Translations under genes and position numbers: made by a program
Assembly (NCBI GenBank): GCA_000380225.1
Contig: KB904821.1
Coordinates: 2,032,012 to 2,096,011, forward strand
DNA: 64,000 nt
From: a filamentous cyanobacterium ESFC-1
Lineage (GTDB): Bacteria > Cyanobacteriota > Cyanobacteriia > Cyanobacteriales > Spirulinaceae
Reading direction: 5' to 3'
Notes under the pieces: generated by a model
Database searches by the model: none
What the model was told of the DNA's origin: nothing
Seen by the model: only the letters and a program-made list of their open reading frames with translations
In this document: piece after piece, positions 52,097 through 60,896 of the stretch
Position numbering within the stretch: the first letter of the stretch is position 1
Layout of the letters: the number at the start of each line of letters is the position of its first letter

Positions 52097-53092
52097 ATGG
52101 ACGCACAAGAACTACTCAGTCGTTATGCCGCAGGAGAGCGAGACTTCTCTAACATTAATTTGATGGGGGCAAATCTCGAACGCGCTAAACTCTCCGGCAT
52201 TAATCTCGCAGGCGCTTATTTAGGAGCCGTTAATTTCAAACGAGCGCAGTTAGTAGGAGCTAACTTAACCGGAGCTTTTTTATTTCGTGCGAATTTAAGT
52301 TTTGCCAAAGTCAATGCAGCCCGACTTCGCAATGCTGACTTAACCAAAGCTGATTTAACCGGGGCTTACTTGGTCAAATCGATCTTAGTTGGCGTGAAAC
52401 TCAGTGGTGCTAAACTCAACGATGTTAATCTACGCCAAGCCAATCTTGAAGGCATTAATCTATGTGGTGCTAATTTAGAGCGTATTAATTTTCGTAATGC
52501 TAACCTCAGAAATGCTAATCTGAGTTGGACAAAACTTACAGAAGCCCGTCTGAGTGGGGCAAGTTTTAAAAATGCGATTCTCAACGGCACTCGTCTTCAA
52601 GCGGCTTATATGAATGGTGTCGATTTGCAAGGCATTGATTTAGAAGGGATTGATTTGAGCGAAGCTAAACTTAGCGGTGCAAACCTCTCAGAAGTCAATC
52701 TCAATACAGCGAATTTAAGCAATACTCAACTGCGAACGACATTTATGGCCAGAAGTCATCTACACGCGGCTAACTTAACGGCTGCTGTGGTAACAAAAGC
52801 CGATTTAGCTGAAGCCGATTTGAGTAAAGCCGATTTGAGTGATGTTAACTTGAGCAAAGCCGATTTAACCGGGGCAAATCTCAATCAAGCAAATCTAGAG
52901 CGAGCGAAACTCAATCACGCTTGTTTACGGGATGCTTATTTGTGGGGCGCACATCTCGAAAATACAGATTTGGCTCAAGCCAATTTAACTGGGGCTAATT
53001 TGCGGGGAGCAAGGGTAGTGGATACGGTTTGGCAAAATGCGGTTTTAGCGGCAACCGTTTTACCGAATGGAGAAGTTGAAAATAATGGCTAG
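52097..53092 (+). CDS. pentapeptide-repeat protein
   Basis: 331 residues from ATG 52097, preceded by AAGGA; a GTG 13 codons upstream is possible. After a short leader (MDAQELLSRYAAGERDFSNI) nearly the whole chain is A(D/N)LxX pentapeptides (ANLERAKLSGINLAGAYL, ADLTKADLTGAYL and so on), which fold as a right-handed quadrilateral helix. The leader with RYAAGERDF is common among cyanobacterial members. Some pentapeptide proteins bind DNA gyrase, but nothing here indicates the target. Confidence 0.92.
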   Translation: MDAQELLSRYAAGERDFSNINLMGANLERAKLSGINLAGAYLGAVNFKRAQLVGANLTGAFLFRANLSFAKVNAARLRNADLTKADLTGAYLVKSILVGVKLSGAKLNDVNLRQANLEGINLCGANLERINFRNANLRNANLSWTKLTEARLSGASFKNAILNGTRLQAAYMNGVDLQGIDLEGIDLSEAKLSGANLSEVNLNTANLSNTQLRTTFMARSHLHAANLTAAVVTKADLAEADLSKADLSDVNLSKADLTGANLNQANLERAKLNHACLRDAYLWGAHLENTDLAQANLTGANLRGARVVDTVWQNAVLAATVLPNGEVENNG

Positions 53093-53255
53093 GGGCTGGT
53101 TTTTGCCGGGGTGAGTTGGGGAGTTGGTTCTCACTTCCCCAACTGCCTCAAACTATGTGCTTAACGGCGATAAAAAAATAATTAAAACTTGATCTCATTA
53201 ATCCTATTAAAATAGAGGTCGCTTGACCTCCGGCAAAAGTGGTATTTTTAAGAGT

Positions 53256-53558
53256 TTAGCGCTGCACCAAACGACAAATCAGATCGCCTAGACCGTGGTT
53301 TTGAAAAGCAAGGCGATCGCCCTGGGAAGAAATACGAACGCGATCGCGACAGTTGTAAATTTCGCGGGGACGAGTTTGGCCATCGACTTCTAAAGTGACG
53401 CGATACTGCCAATAATATTTCGCACTGCGGCGAATATCCACAATACACACCTGTTGCTCTCCAAGCTGACGACAGATCGCCCCTTGAGCCGGGGAAGCCT
53501 TCAGGCTGAATGAGAGCAGAAGGGCAATAAAACAGGCGATCGCGGGTAAGTATTTCAT
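53256..53558 (-). CDS. small exported hypothetical protein
   Basis: 100 residues. A signal peptide is evident (MKYLPAIACFIALLLSFSLK, cleavage near PAQGA). The mature part of about 70 residues has four cysteines (ICRQL, QVCIV, YNCRD, LICRL) that could form two disulfides, and is otherwise strand-rich (YYWQYRVTLEVDGQTR). No family recognised. Periplasmic or secreted location is expected. Confidence 0.7.
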   Translation of the reverse strand: MKYLPAIACFIALLLSFSLKASPAQGAICRQLGEQQVCIVDIRRSAKYYWQYRVTLEVDGQTRPREIYNCRDRVRISSQGDRLAFQNHGLGDLICRLVQR

Positions 53559-53601
53559 CAGTTATCGCCTCATCAGTTTTTGGGCAATGGGCTTTCTTGG
53601 G

Positions 53602-53682
53602 CAGTCGGCAATCGGCAATCGGCAATCGTTATGTAGGGGCGGGGTTTCCCCGCCCAATAACCAATAACCAATAACCAACAAC
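53602..53682. repeat. heptanucleotide tandem repeats and hairpin
   Basis: TCGGCAA units (GTCGGCAATCGGCAATCGG), then a hairpin GGGGCGGGGTTTCCCCGCCC (53636-53655), then CAATAAC units (CCAATAACCAATAACCAATA). Typical cyanobacterial short tandem repeats. Confidence 0.8.
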
Positions 53683-53685
53683 ACA

Positions 53686-53889
53686 TTACAACCCAATCCA
53701 AGACCAGAAAGATTGTCCCGTTATCACTTCAAGTAACAACAACAGCACAAAACCAATCATGGCAAAGCGACCGTTAATTTTCTCAGCATAGGCATTCCAA
53801 CCAAAAGCGGGTTGTTCAGAAGGAGGGGCGGTTTCTTCGATCTCGGTTGGGGTTTCTGAGGCGGTAGGGGCGTTTTTAGCTTCACTCAT
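53686..53889 (-). CDS. high-light-inducible protein (Hlip, single-helix chlorophyll-binding)
   Basis: 67 residues. After a Pro/Glu-rich leader comes one helix with the chlorophyll-binding signature [20 protein letters not shown] (residues about 34-53): Glu and Asn/Arg of ExxNGR ligate pigments. Hlips protect against excess light and help photosystem II assembly. The start is 3 bp after the sdhB stop, so it is cotranscribed with sdhB, an unusual pairing. Confidence 0.92.
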   Translation of the reverse strand: MSEAKNAPTASETPTEIEETAPPSEQPAFGWNAYAEKINGRFAMIGFVLLLLLEVITGQSFWSWIGL

Positions 53890-53892
53890 GGG

Positions 53893-54888
53893 TTATTGAG
53901 AGGATTGGTTATCTAGATTTTGGACAGATTCAATGAGCGATCGCACCTCGGATGTACCTTGGGAGGGTTCAAAGAACATGGGGAATTTACCGCGAGTAAG
54001 CATTCGCAATCCCAAAGGTGCAATTTCGAGGAGTCCGCGTAGATCGCGGAAATAATCGCCCATCACCATCAAACCAAACTTGCGTTCGTCGATCCACCCC
54101 CCGTCTTTGACTAAATCGATCAAGACTTTACGATGGCGTACCGATCGGCTATCATGGGCGGGTTTGCGATCGAGCAGGTCTTGTTTGATTTCACCAATGC
54201 GGTCCATCGGGGCGACACCCATCGGACAAACGGCGTTACACAAATAACAACGAGTACAGCCCCAAGTGCCTTGGATGCCTTCGTGATATTTTTCTAAACG
54301 GGCTTCGGTTTCGGTGTCGCGATCGTCGTTAACGAGGCGTTGGGCTTTGGCAAGGGCGTGGGGGCCGACAAAGTTGGGGTTAACTTCGCGAGCGTTACAT
54401 TCAGAATAACAAGCACCACATAAGATACAATTGCCGCTTTTTTCCAGTTGCGATCGCGCTTCAGGAGTTTGCAGAAATTCTTTTTCGGGAATCTTACGGC
54501 CTTTTGTACTGACATAAGGATCGACCGCTTCTAAGTTATCCCAAAAGCTGGTCATGTCTACGACCAAATCTTTGACCACAGGCATATTTCCCATCGGCGC
54601 GATCGTGATTTCTGGAATGCCCGTACCAGAATCTGTCGGAAAACGCTCGATCTCTTGACCGACATTTTCTTTACAAGCTAAGGCAGAACGGTGGTTGATT
54701 TTCATGCCACAACTGCCACAAATTGTATTACGGCAATTTTTCCGGAAAGCCAGCGTTCCGTCTAATTCCCATTTGATGCGATTGAGACATTCAAGAATGG
54801 TATTTCCCGGTTCTACATCTAATAAATAGGTAGCGATCCGGGGTGCTTCTTGGGGTTGTTGTCGGTAAACCTTAAAACTTACTTTCAT
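53893..54888 (-). CDS. sdhB: succinate dehydrogenase/fumarate reductase iron-sulfur subunit
   Basis: 331 residues, longer than the typical 240-260. The plant-type [2Fe-2S] motif is in CRNTICGSCGMKINHRSALA followed by C (about residues 52-72). The [4Fe-4S]/[3Fe-4S] cysteines lie in NCILCGACYSECNA (near 155) and CTRCYLCNAVCPMG (near 214). It passes electrons from succinate to quinone in the thylakoid membrane chain. sdhA is not adjacent, as is usual in cyanobacteria. The hli gene follows directly. Confidence 0.93.
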   Translation of the reverse strand: MKVSFKVYRQQPQEAPRIATYLLDVEPGNTILECLNRIKWELDGTLAFRKNCRNTICGSCGMKINHRSALACKENVGQEIERFPTDSGTGIPEITIAPMGNMPVVKDLVVDMTSFWDNLEAVDPYVSTKGRKIPEKEFLQTPEARSQLEKSGNCILCGACYSECNAREVNPNFVGPHALAKAQRLVNDDRDTETEARLEKYHEGIQGTWGCTRCYLCNAVCPMGVAPMDRIGEIKQDLLDRKPAHDSRSVRHRKVLIDLVKDGGWIDERKFGLMVMGDYFRDLRGLLEIAPLGLRMLTRGKFPMFFEPSQGTSEVRSLIESVQNLDNQSSQ

Positions 54889-55472
54889 TTTTTACTCGAT
54901 TTCGAGATTCTGGTATGGCGATCGCCCAGGGGCGAATCAGATTATGTCTTCTTTATTATTGTACCGATCGACCGAGGGGCTGTTGCCAAATGGTAGTCAT
55001 TCTGCTTTTCGTCGCCAAGAGCAGACAGAAGACGATTATGACTTTTCAAAAAACTTACATTGCCCATCGATCCCCCCCTCCCCCATTAGAGAGGATCGCT
55101 TCCTCTCGATTTTGATTACTCATTTCTCTGGCGAGATTTCGGGGTAAGAAAAAGTTATCAGTCAAAAAATAAGAAACTGACTCAGGGGATTTGATAAATT
55201 TTTGAGGCAATTGCTCAACTTTTTGAAAAATGAAGTGCAATTTAGGGTTATATTTTCTATATAATAGCGATTGTAGATCGGTGTCTAACAACAATAGCCA
55301 CCTCGAAGGAGGACATTAGTTCAATAGATGCTAAAGTCGAAAATAGAAAATAGAGGAATGATTGAGGTATAATTTTTTTCAACCTTCTTCATTCAGATGG
55401 CCGTCCTCCCTTTAGGGTTTATTTGGACGCTCTACCGATTACAAATCGAAACAACCTAAAATTCATAACATT
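54889..55472. other. long intergenic region between sdhB and the cyAbrB gene
   Basis: No credible gene on either strand. It must hold divergent promoters. The 5' leader of the cyAbrB gene contains complementary arms GAAGGAGGAC (55303-55312) and GTCCTCCC (55404-55411), which could form a long-range stem. Confidence 0.5.
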
Positions 55473-55880
55473 ATGAGTGACAACGCAACAAGCCCTTTGA
55501 CGGGTAAAGCACTGCTTCAAAAAGTAAAAGAGCTAAACCACTTACCGCGACGGGAAACAGCGAAACGCTGCGGCTATTACACGGTCACAAAAAACGACCA
55601 AACCCGCGTCAATTTGACTGACTTTTATGACGCACTGCTCGCGGCCAAAGGGGTTCCCCTCGATCCAGACGGTGTAAAAGATGGTCGCGGTCGCGAACCG
55701 ACTTATCGCGTTAGCGTCCACAAAAATGGTCAAATTGTAATCGGTTCGACCTATACTCAAGCGATGGGTTTACAACCCGGAGATGAGTTTGAAATCAAGC
55801 TCGGCTACAAGCATATCCACCTAAAACAGTTAGATATGGATAGAGAAGACGCTGCCGAACTCGAAGAAGCAACAGCATAA
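55473..55880 (+). CDS. cyAbrB-type transcriptional regulator
   Basis: 135 residues. The N-terminal half (SPLTGKALLQKVKELNHLPR, ETAKRCGYYTV) is specific to the cyanobacterial AbrB family, and the C-terminal AbrB DNA-binding fold follows (YRVSVHKNGQIVIGSTYTQA, MGLQPGDEFEIKLGYKHIHL). cyAbrB proteins control carbon/nitrogen metabolism and redox genes. A hairpin after the stop probably terminates the transcript. Confidence 0.93.
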   Translation: MSDNATSPLTGKALLQKVKELNHLPRRETAKRCGYYTVTKNDQTRVNLTDFYDALLAAKGVPLDPDGVKDGRGREPTYRVSVHKNGQIVIGSTYTQAMGLQPGDEFEIKLGYKHIHLKQLDMDREDAAELEEATA

Positions 55881-55881
55881 T

Positions 55882-55955
55882 CCCACAACCAGAATTCAGT
55901 CCGAAAAGGCGATCGCTGGTCATTAAGTTCTGAATTCTGGTTCAGTGGGGCTTTT
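55882..55955 (+). terminator. inverted repeat after the cyAbrB gene
   Basis: AACCAGAATTCAG (55887-55899) pairs with CTGAATTCTGGTT (55930-55942), extended by CCCAC/GTGGG, and followed by GGGGCTTTTAT. A long-stem terminator candidate. Confidence 0.6.
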
Positions 55956-56037
55956 ATCGTTCCTAAGCTAAAAATCGGTGTACCGTTGACACCGAGATTC
56001 TACTGAGAAAATGACTTAAAACTGCCACCAAAGGGTC

Positions 56038-56877
56038 ATGGATATTGGTGAAAATCCTTTAATTTACCAAAGTATAATTCAATGGGCCAATGGGGGCGCG
56101 ATCGCCCGGCTTTTCCTATTTGGGATCGGTTGGATTGGGGTTTGGCTACCCCTTGCTTTACCCCTAGCGAAGTGGCTGAAATGGGATTTTAGAAGCTTTC
56201 CCAACGAAACCCAAAAAATACCCTTAATCCTATCTCTTTACGGACTTGCCCCTTTGGTTTTATGGGGAATGACCCGGATTGAACCCGCAACATTTGCTCA
56301 ATATGGTTTTAAAATCGAGGGGCAACTTTGGCGATCGCTCGGCTTGGGTTTCGGGATTGCCCTTGGTGGTTTAGCCATCGTTTTTGCCCTAGAGACCGCT
56401 TGGGGATGGATTGCTTGGAAACGCGATCGCATCTCGTCCCTAATCTCTTTACTTTTGCCGATTTTCGCCGTCGCGATCGCCATTGGTGGTATCGAAGAAC
56501 TCATCTTTCGCGGCTTTATGTTCAGCGAACTAAAGCTTGATTACTCTATCACCATCGCAGCTATTATATCTAGCACAATTTTTGCTTTATTGCACCTGGT
56601 TTGGGAGCAAAAACAAACTTTACCCCAACTTCCCGGCTTATTTTTAATGGGTTTGGTTTTAGTCGTTGCTTACCAAGTAGACCACCAGAGCATCGGTTTA
56701 GCATGGGGGCTTCATGGGGGCTGGATTTGGGGCTTAACCTGCCTTAGTAACTCCGGCACGATCGCCTACACCGAAAAAGCCTCTCCCTGGATGATTGGTT
56801 GGTATCAGCAACCCTTAGCCGGACTAATGGGGATTCTTTGTTTACTCGCAACGGCGGCTTTGATTATGAATTTATAG
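56038..56877 (+). CDS. CPBP-family intramembrane glutamic endopeptidase
   Basis: 279 residues with about eight hydrophobic helices. The CPBP catalytic motifs are EELIFRGFMF (Glu-Glu-x3-Arg, near 160) and FALLHLVWE (His, near 188), followed by QSIGLAWGLHGGWIWG with the second His. CPBP enzymes process prenylated or membrane substrates; some protect bacteriocin producers. The stop codon TAG (56875-56877) lies inside the TATAGCA end of a MITE, so the C-terminus may have been altered by the insertion. Confidence 0.9.
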   Translation: MDIGENPLIYQSIIQWANGGAIARLFLFGIGWIGVWLPLALPLAKWLKWDFRSFPNETQKIPLILSLYGLAPLVLWGMTRIEPATFAQYGFKIEGQLWRSLGLGFGIALGGLAIVFALETAWGWIAWKRDRISSLISLLLPIFAVAIAIGGIEELIFRGFMFSELKLDYSITIAAIISSTIFALLHLVWEQKQTLPQLPGLFLMGLVLVVAYQVDHQSIGLAWGLHGGWIWGLTCLSNSGTIAYTEKASPWMIGWYQQPLAGLMGILCLLATAALIMNL

Positions 56878-57009
56878 CAACCGCCAAATCGGTCAGGACA
56901 ACATCATCCATTCTTAGAAAACAAGCCCCTCTCGGAGTGGGAGAAGGGTTGGGGTGAGGGCGATTCTTGCGAGTCAAAACGTCCTAACTGTTTTGCTGGC
57001 TGCTACATA
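56873..57009. mobile_element. MITE (family A), copy 4, overlapping the CPBP stop codon
   Basis: Left end TATAGCAACCGCCAAATCGG, right end TTTTGCTGGCTGCTACATA, core CTCTCGGAGTGGGAGAAGGG then TTGGGGTGAGGGC. Right end is slightly longer than in other copies. Confidence 0.8.
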
Positions 57010-57030
57010 ATTGATGAAACTTGAAGACAA

Positions 57031-57064
57031 AATAAAACCCCGGTTGTTCTCAAAAACCGGGGTT
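57031..57064 (-). terminator. rho-independent terminator of the Bax-inhibitor-1 family gene
   Basis: On the minus strand AACCCCGGTTTTTGAGAACA continues to ACCGGGGTTTTATTT: a stem with a T-rich tail, 35 bp after the stop at 57099. Confidence 0.8.
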
Positions 57065-57098
57065 GCCCTATTACACGCATAACGCGCAGAAAGGAACG

Positions 57099-57827
57099 TT
57101 AGTCGCGGCCATTAATCGCAATCAGCAAACGCAGAATGAAAATAAACAAGTTAACGTAAGTCAAATACATCGACAAAGCCGCCGACAAGTATTGTTCATC
57201 TTTGTAGGTGCGGGGCAGAATATAGAAATCCACCACAGAAACCCCGGCGAACAACACCACACCCACGCCAGAAATTGCAATTTCTAACCAACTGGGGGTG
57301 TAAACGCCAAACACAGAAAACAGCAGTTGACCCACAAGAACCACCACCAAAGCAATTAAGCCCAGTTGGATAGTCTGCGTCAACGCCATACCATCTTCAT
57401 CAGACAGGTTTGAGCCGATGCTGCGGGCGGCGATAAAGGTAACACCACAACCGAGTGCCGCGATGCCGACTCCCTGAATCCCCACTCCTTCAGTTCCCAG
57501 GGCGACGGCAATAATGCCACTGAGGGTATAACCGGAAATGAGACTGTAGACCGCTAGAAGGGGTAATGCGAGGCTGTTGTTTGCTTTTTCAGCAATGCCG
57601 CGCACCACAAAAAACAAGATAAAGTTACCAATGAGGGCAACCCAAAAACTGGTCATGAAAAGTTGTGGGTTGCTTTCGAGAACCCCCAAACCCCCATAAA
57701 CCCCTAATGCGGTCAGCGCGAGACCACCACCGAGGAAGGGTAAGGCTTTCGGGATGACATTAGGGCCGACGAGAGAATTGCCTTTGACTTCGCGCATTGC
57801 ATCGCGAAAATTACTGCTATTTGCCAT
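57099..57827 (-). CDS. Bax inhibitor-1 / YccA family membrane protein
   Basis: 242 residues with seven hydrophobic helices, the family topology. The start MANSSNFRDAMREVKGNSLV is followed by helices such as FMTSFWVALIGNFILFFVV and SLISGYTLSGIIAVALG, and the closing helix has the conserved Asp-Tyr pattern AGVSVVDFYILPRTYKDEQY, then LSAALSMYLTYVNLFIFILR, typical of TMBIM proteins. Members conduct calcium or inhibit membrane proteases. It has its own terminator. Confidence 0.9.
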   Translation of the reverse strand: MANSSNFRDAMREVKGNSLVGPNVIPKALPFLGGGLALTALGVYGGLGVLESNPQLFMTSFWVALIGNFILFFVVRGIAEKANNSLALPLLAVYSLISGYTLSGIIAVALGTEGVGIQGVGIAALGCGVTFIAARSIGSNLSDEDGMALTQTIQLGLIALVVVLVGQLLFSVFGVYTPSWLEIAISGVGVVLFAGVSVVDFYILPRTYKDEQYLSAALSMYLTYVNLFIFILRLLIAINGRD

Positions 57828-58425
57828 AGAACTGTTACAAGTGTTGGAATACTAAAGGTTTTTACATTACTAGGATAATGCGATCGCCCCTTCGATGGAT
57901 AGGACGGTTTTCTGCCCTTCATCCCCACCCAAATGAGCGCATGACTGGAGTCTGAACAAATCAGTCTAGCCCAAAGCCAGAACGAGATGGTTTGTATTTT
58001 GTTGTCAAAAGATTAGCTGTGACTCTCCCAAAAATTATAATTTCTTAAGAAATAGACAGGACATTATGTGTAGGGATTGGCCGGGGTAAGATTAGATAAT
58101 AATAACTAAAAATTCGATAACGATATAAACCTTATCTTAATGGGGATCGCGGTAAAAAGCTTTAATATCGAGGCCAAAGGAACTTGACACTAGACGAAAA
58201 ATTTTCCAGAATAGAGAGGCAGTGTAAAAAAAGTGTTTTTGTATAAATCTATCCTGAGAGGGATGCAATTTTAAATAAAAATACAAAGACTTTGTTTTTA
58301 TATCCGCAATTCTCTGGCGAAACACAAACTTTCTCAGTGAAATTCCTTACTAAAATTTCAGATCGTTTGTAGTTTTGCTTCATAACAAACCGTCATAAAC
58401 CAACCTAGACAAATTACATTTAAAA
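57828..58425. other. long intergenic region
   Basis: Holds the promoter of the Bax-inhibitor-family gene at its left end and that of the zinc-ribbon gene at its right. The only ORF, 58137-58325 on the minus strand, is doubtful and listed separately. Confidence 0.5.
58137..58325 (-). CDS. doubtful small ORF
   Basis: 62 residues, basic and aromatic-rich (SLYFYLKLHPSQDRFIQKHF, then FYTASLFWKIFRLVSSSFG). No ribosome site or family recognised. Could be noncoding. Confidence 0.22.
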   Translation of the reverse strand: MFRQRIADIKTKSLYFYLKLHPSQDRFIQKHFFYTASLFWKIFRLVSSSFGLDIKAFYRDPH

Positions 58426-58602
58426 ATGAGAAAGATCGAAAAAGTGCGTTGTCCGAACTGTGGTAGTATCGGCGAAAGACACTATATTGACAAGCATAAA
58501 ATCGTGCAAACTCAATGTCCGAGTTGTGACTACTTAATGGTCAACTGCGCTCGTACCGGGAATGTTGTCGAAGCTTATGCCCCTGGTATCAGTATGAAAT
58601 AA
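58426..58602 (+). CDS. small zinc-ribbon protein
   Basis: 58 residues, shorter than most gene-callers would list. The chain starts MRKIEKVRCPNCGSIGERHY, has the second pair in QTQCPSCDYLMVNC, and ends with GNVVEAYAPGISMK. Two CPxC knuckles make a rubredoxin-like zinc ribbon. Similar short proteins are widespread in cyanobacteria in my recollection; the function is unknown. A strong terminator follows at 58646, which supports a real single-gene transcript. Confidence 0.82.
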   Translation: MRKIEKVRCPNCGSIGERHYIDKHKIVQTQCPSCDYLMVNCARTGNVVEAYAPGISMK

Positions 58603-58645
58603 GTTTTTTAAGAGCAATCCTGCTGAATTAGCGTAAAATCAAATT

Positions 58646-58680
58646 AAAAACCCCGAATTTCTCCAGAAACCGGGGTTTTT
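58646..58680 (+). terminator. rho-independent terminator
   Basis: AAAAACCCCGAATTTCTCCA then GAAACCGGGGTTTTT: a stem AACCCCG/CGGGGTT with a T tract, 44 bp after the zinc-ribbon gene. Confidence 0.9.
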
Positions 58681-58811
58681 CCATGAGGATAATTGTTCAT
58701 TGTCTGGTTTTAAACTGAATCTTAATAGCTCAACATCTTGATTTGTGAAGGTTGTCCAACCTAAACTAAATATAAATCGTAAATTGTAAATTATTAATTG
58801 TAAAAAGCGCT

Positions 58812-59999
58812 ATGAGTCAACGTCAAACCTGGGATTTTGGGCGATTTTTTCAAACCGTTACCTATTTTGAAATACTACCTGTTATTGGTAGTGTACCTTG
58901 GCTCAGACGCATGATATTAGGAGATAATCTCGGCATGACTCGACCCGCGATCGCGCCCACTCAAGCTAAAATTTTAGTCGCCAGTACAAACCCCCACTCT
59001 CGCCAAACCTTGATCGATCAACTCCGACAAAATCACTATCAAGTGCGAGTGGTATCTTCAAAGCAAGACAAAGACTTAGGAGGAGACGGTGTGGAATACA
59101 GCAACGCCGATCTTCACAATCCCCAGAGTTTAAATTTAAACTTATTTAAAGACATCAAAGCCGTTATTTATAGCAACACAGATGACAATCAAGCCAGCTT
59201 AGAAAAACTCATTCAATTGGCGAGTTTATCCCTCAAACAAGGCTATCCCCAGCGCTTATTATTTGATTTTCGTAACGCCTCGGAGGAGATCAAGCAGATG
59301 TGGGGGGCAGTGGATGATGTGGTAATGGGGGGAGTGAGTGAAAGTGGCTTGCGTTTGGGGGCAAATCAGGCAATCTTTACCGGAAATGTCTCAACCGCTA
59401 ACTCTGGCGGATTTGCCTCGGTGCGAAATCGTAACTTTGACCCTCCCTTGGATTTATCCAAATATCAGGGGATTCAACTGCGGGTAAAAGGAGACGGGAA
59501 ACGCTATAAATGTATTTTGCGCTGTGAAGGCAAATGGGACGGGATTAGCTACTGTCACTCGTTTGATACCGTTGCGAATACCTGGATAACGGTGCGTGTC
59601 CCATTTGCCGAATTGCGCCCTGTATTCCGGGCTAAAAGCGTCCCCGAAGCCGATCCTCTTGATGCTCGTCGCATTTACTCGATTCAGTTGATGTTGAGTA
59701 AATTTGAATACGACGGCGATCTCAATCCTCAATTTGAACCCGGCTTTTTTGCCTTAGAAATCGAGACAATTCAGGCGTATGGGGGTGAGTTGACTTCCCA
59801 GTTTATTGTCCTCAATCGCACTTCAAACCCCATCGACGAGACATTATTTCAAGACAAAGGCTTGCATTACACTCTTTTGAATTGTGGCGAAATTCAAGAA
59901 AATGGCGCAAATCCGAGCTTGAAAGCGGGTTCACCTGAAGAATTGTCCGGTTTGAGTGGGAATGAGGCAGTAAAAGCCTGTTTAGAAGCCCTGAAATAA
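58812..59999 (+). CDS. CIA30 (NDUFAF1-like) family protein
   Basis: 395 residues. The N-terminal 150 residues resemble a reduced Rossmann NAD(P)-binding domain (AKILVASTNPHSRQTLIDQL, IKAVIYSNTDDNQASLEKLI) with a helix before it. The C-terminal part is CIA30: WGAVDDVVMGGVSESGLRLG, GFASVRNRNFDPPLDLSKYQ, GIQLRVKGDGKRYKC, FELRPVF-type strand and IQLMLSKFEYDGDLNPQFEP. Animal CIA30 helps assemble complex I, and cyanobacteria have NDH-1, so a role in NDH-1 or pigment-protein assembly is plausible. Confidence 0.85.
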   Translation: MSQRQTWDFGRFFQTVTYFEILPVIGSVPWLRRMILGDNLGMTRPAIAPTQAKILVASTNPHSRQTLIDQLRQNHYQVRVVSSKQDKDLGGDGVEYSNADLHNPQSLNLNLFKDIKAVIYSNTDDNQASLEKLIQLASLSLKQGYPQRLLFDFRNASEEIKQMWGAVDDVVMGGVSESGLRLGANQAIFTGNVSTANSGGFASVRNRNFDPPLDLSKYQGIQLRVKGDGKRYKCILRCEGKWDGISYCHSFDTVANTWITVRVPFAELRPVFRAKSVPEADPLDARRIYSIQLMLSKFEYDGDLNPQFEPGFFALEIETIQAYGGELTSQFIVLNRTSNPIDETLFQDKGLHYTLLNCGEIQENGANPSLKAGSPEELSGLSGNEAVKACLEALK

Positions 60000-60044
60000 C
60001 CGGAAGCTCGCGATCGGGCGAAGCCTGCCACTTCGCGATCGCGT

Positions 60045-60115
60045 CATTGGTTTTTAGTCATTGGTCTTTAGTCATTGGTCTTTAGTCATTGGTCATTTGT
60101 GACAAGTAATGGTTT
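60045..60115. repeat. short tandem repeats
   Basis: Repeats of TTTAGTCATTGGTCTTTAGT, a tandem 14-bp unit (TCATTGGTCTTTAG), in the gap between the CIA30 and DUF1361 genes. Confidence 0.8.
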
Positions 60116-60230
60116 TGTACCTATCGTCAAATTCCCTGTAGGGACGGGGAAAAGAGCGCCTCTACGCAGGAATTGACAACAGGCACACAACGTTAAATAC
60201 AAATGACAAAGGACGAATGACAAAGGACAA

Positions 60231-60896
60231 TCAAACTTCGTGCTGTTGGTGGCGTTGACGACGGGAGAGGGCGCGATCGCGCACTTGTTGGAAACGCAAC
60301 CATAGCCCCAAATCCACCTGCTTGAGCAACCAATACAACACCGTCAAGATAATAAAAGTAATGCCAATCACCAAAACCGGTTCTTTGTCCGACAAATTGC
60401 GAATCAAATTATAGACAATCGTATCGGGGTTTTTGACAATATCCCAACTATTGAAGCGCTGGAAACGCCCCATAAACACCCCAATCGCGCTCAAAACATG
60501 AATAAACAACTCCGTTGGCAAAATATAGCGACGCAACCCCACCCGCCGTAAATAATGCCCCACATTCATCACCGAGAGGGTGTAAGCCTGAAAGCCCAGA
60601 AAAATAGCCGACAGATGAACGGGAACAATAAATAAAGCAATGACAAAAGTAGAATAGTAACCCGCTTTCGTGGCGCGGATCAGGTGAATAATATCTGTAA
60701 GTAAATAAGGGGCATTGGGCAGAAACAGAATAAAAACGGCGACTAAACCCCACCACAGTAGCGATCGCGTTGTACTTTGACGGTGAAACAGCCAAAAGCT
60801 CAAAGCCAACGGGATAAACGCCAAAAATAAATTCCAGAGAATCCAACCACTGTGGATTCTCAATGCGTCATACATTTGCCAGAAAGTGTATTCCAT
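60231..60896 (-). CDS. DUF1361 membrane protein
   Basis: 221 residues with about six hydrophobic helices. The DUF1361 signature is visible in WNLFLAFIPLALSFWLF, FILFLPNAPYLLTDIIHLIR and SIGVFMGRFQRFNSWDI-like text (read here as IGVFMGRFQRFNSWDIVKNP). A basic tail follows (RDRALSRRQRHQQHEV). The function of the family is unknown. Convergent with the CIA30 gene. Confidence 0.88.
   Translation of the reverse strand: MEYTFWQMYDALRIHSGWILWNLFLAFIPLALSFWLFHRQSTTRSLLWWGLVAVFILFLPNAPYLLTDIIHLIRATKAGYYSTFVIALFIVPVHLSAIFLGFQAYTLSVMNVGHYLRRVGLRRYILPTELFIHVLSAIGVFMGRFQRFNSWDIVKNPDTIVYNLIRNLSDKEPVLVIGITFIILTVLYWLLKQVDLGLWLRFQQVRDRALSRRQRHQQHEV

Noticed and set aside
53248..53625. Longer minus-strand ORF overlapping the exported 100-residue gene
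   Set aside because: The 53256-53558 frame has a clear signal peptide and four cysteines; the other frame has neither and begins in tandem repeats.
55055..55294. Minus-strand ORF of 79 codons between sdhB and the cyAbrB gene
   Set aside because: No ribosome site, low-complexity start and no recognisable motif.
55300..55460. Possible riboswitch before the cyAbrB gene
   Set aside because: Only one pair of complementary arms is visible and no known riboswitch core is recognised.
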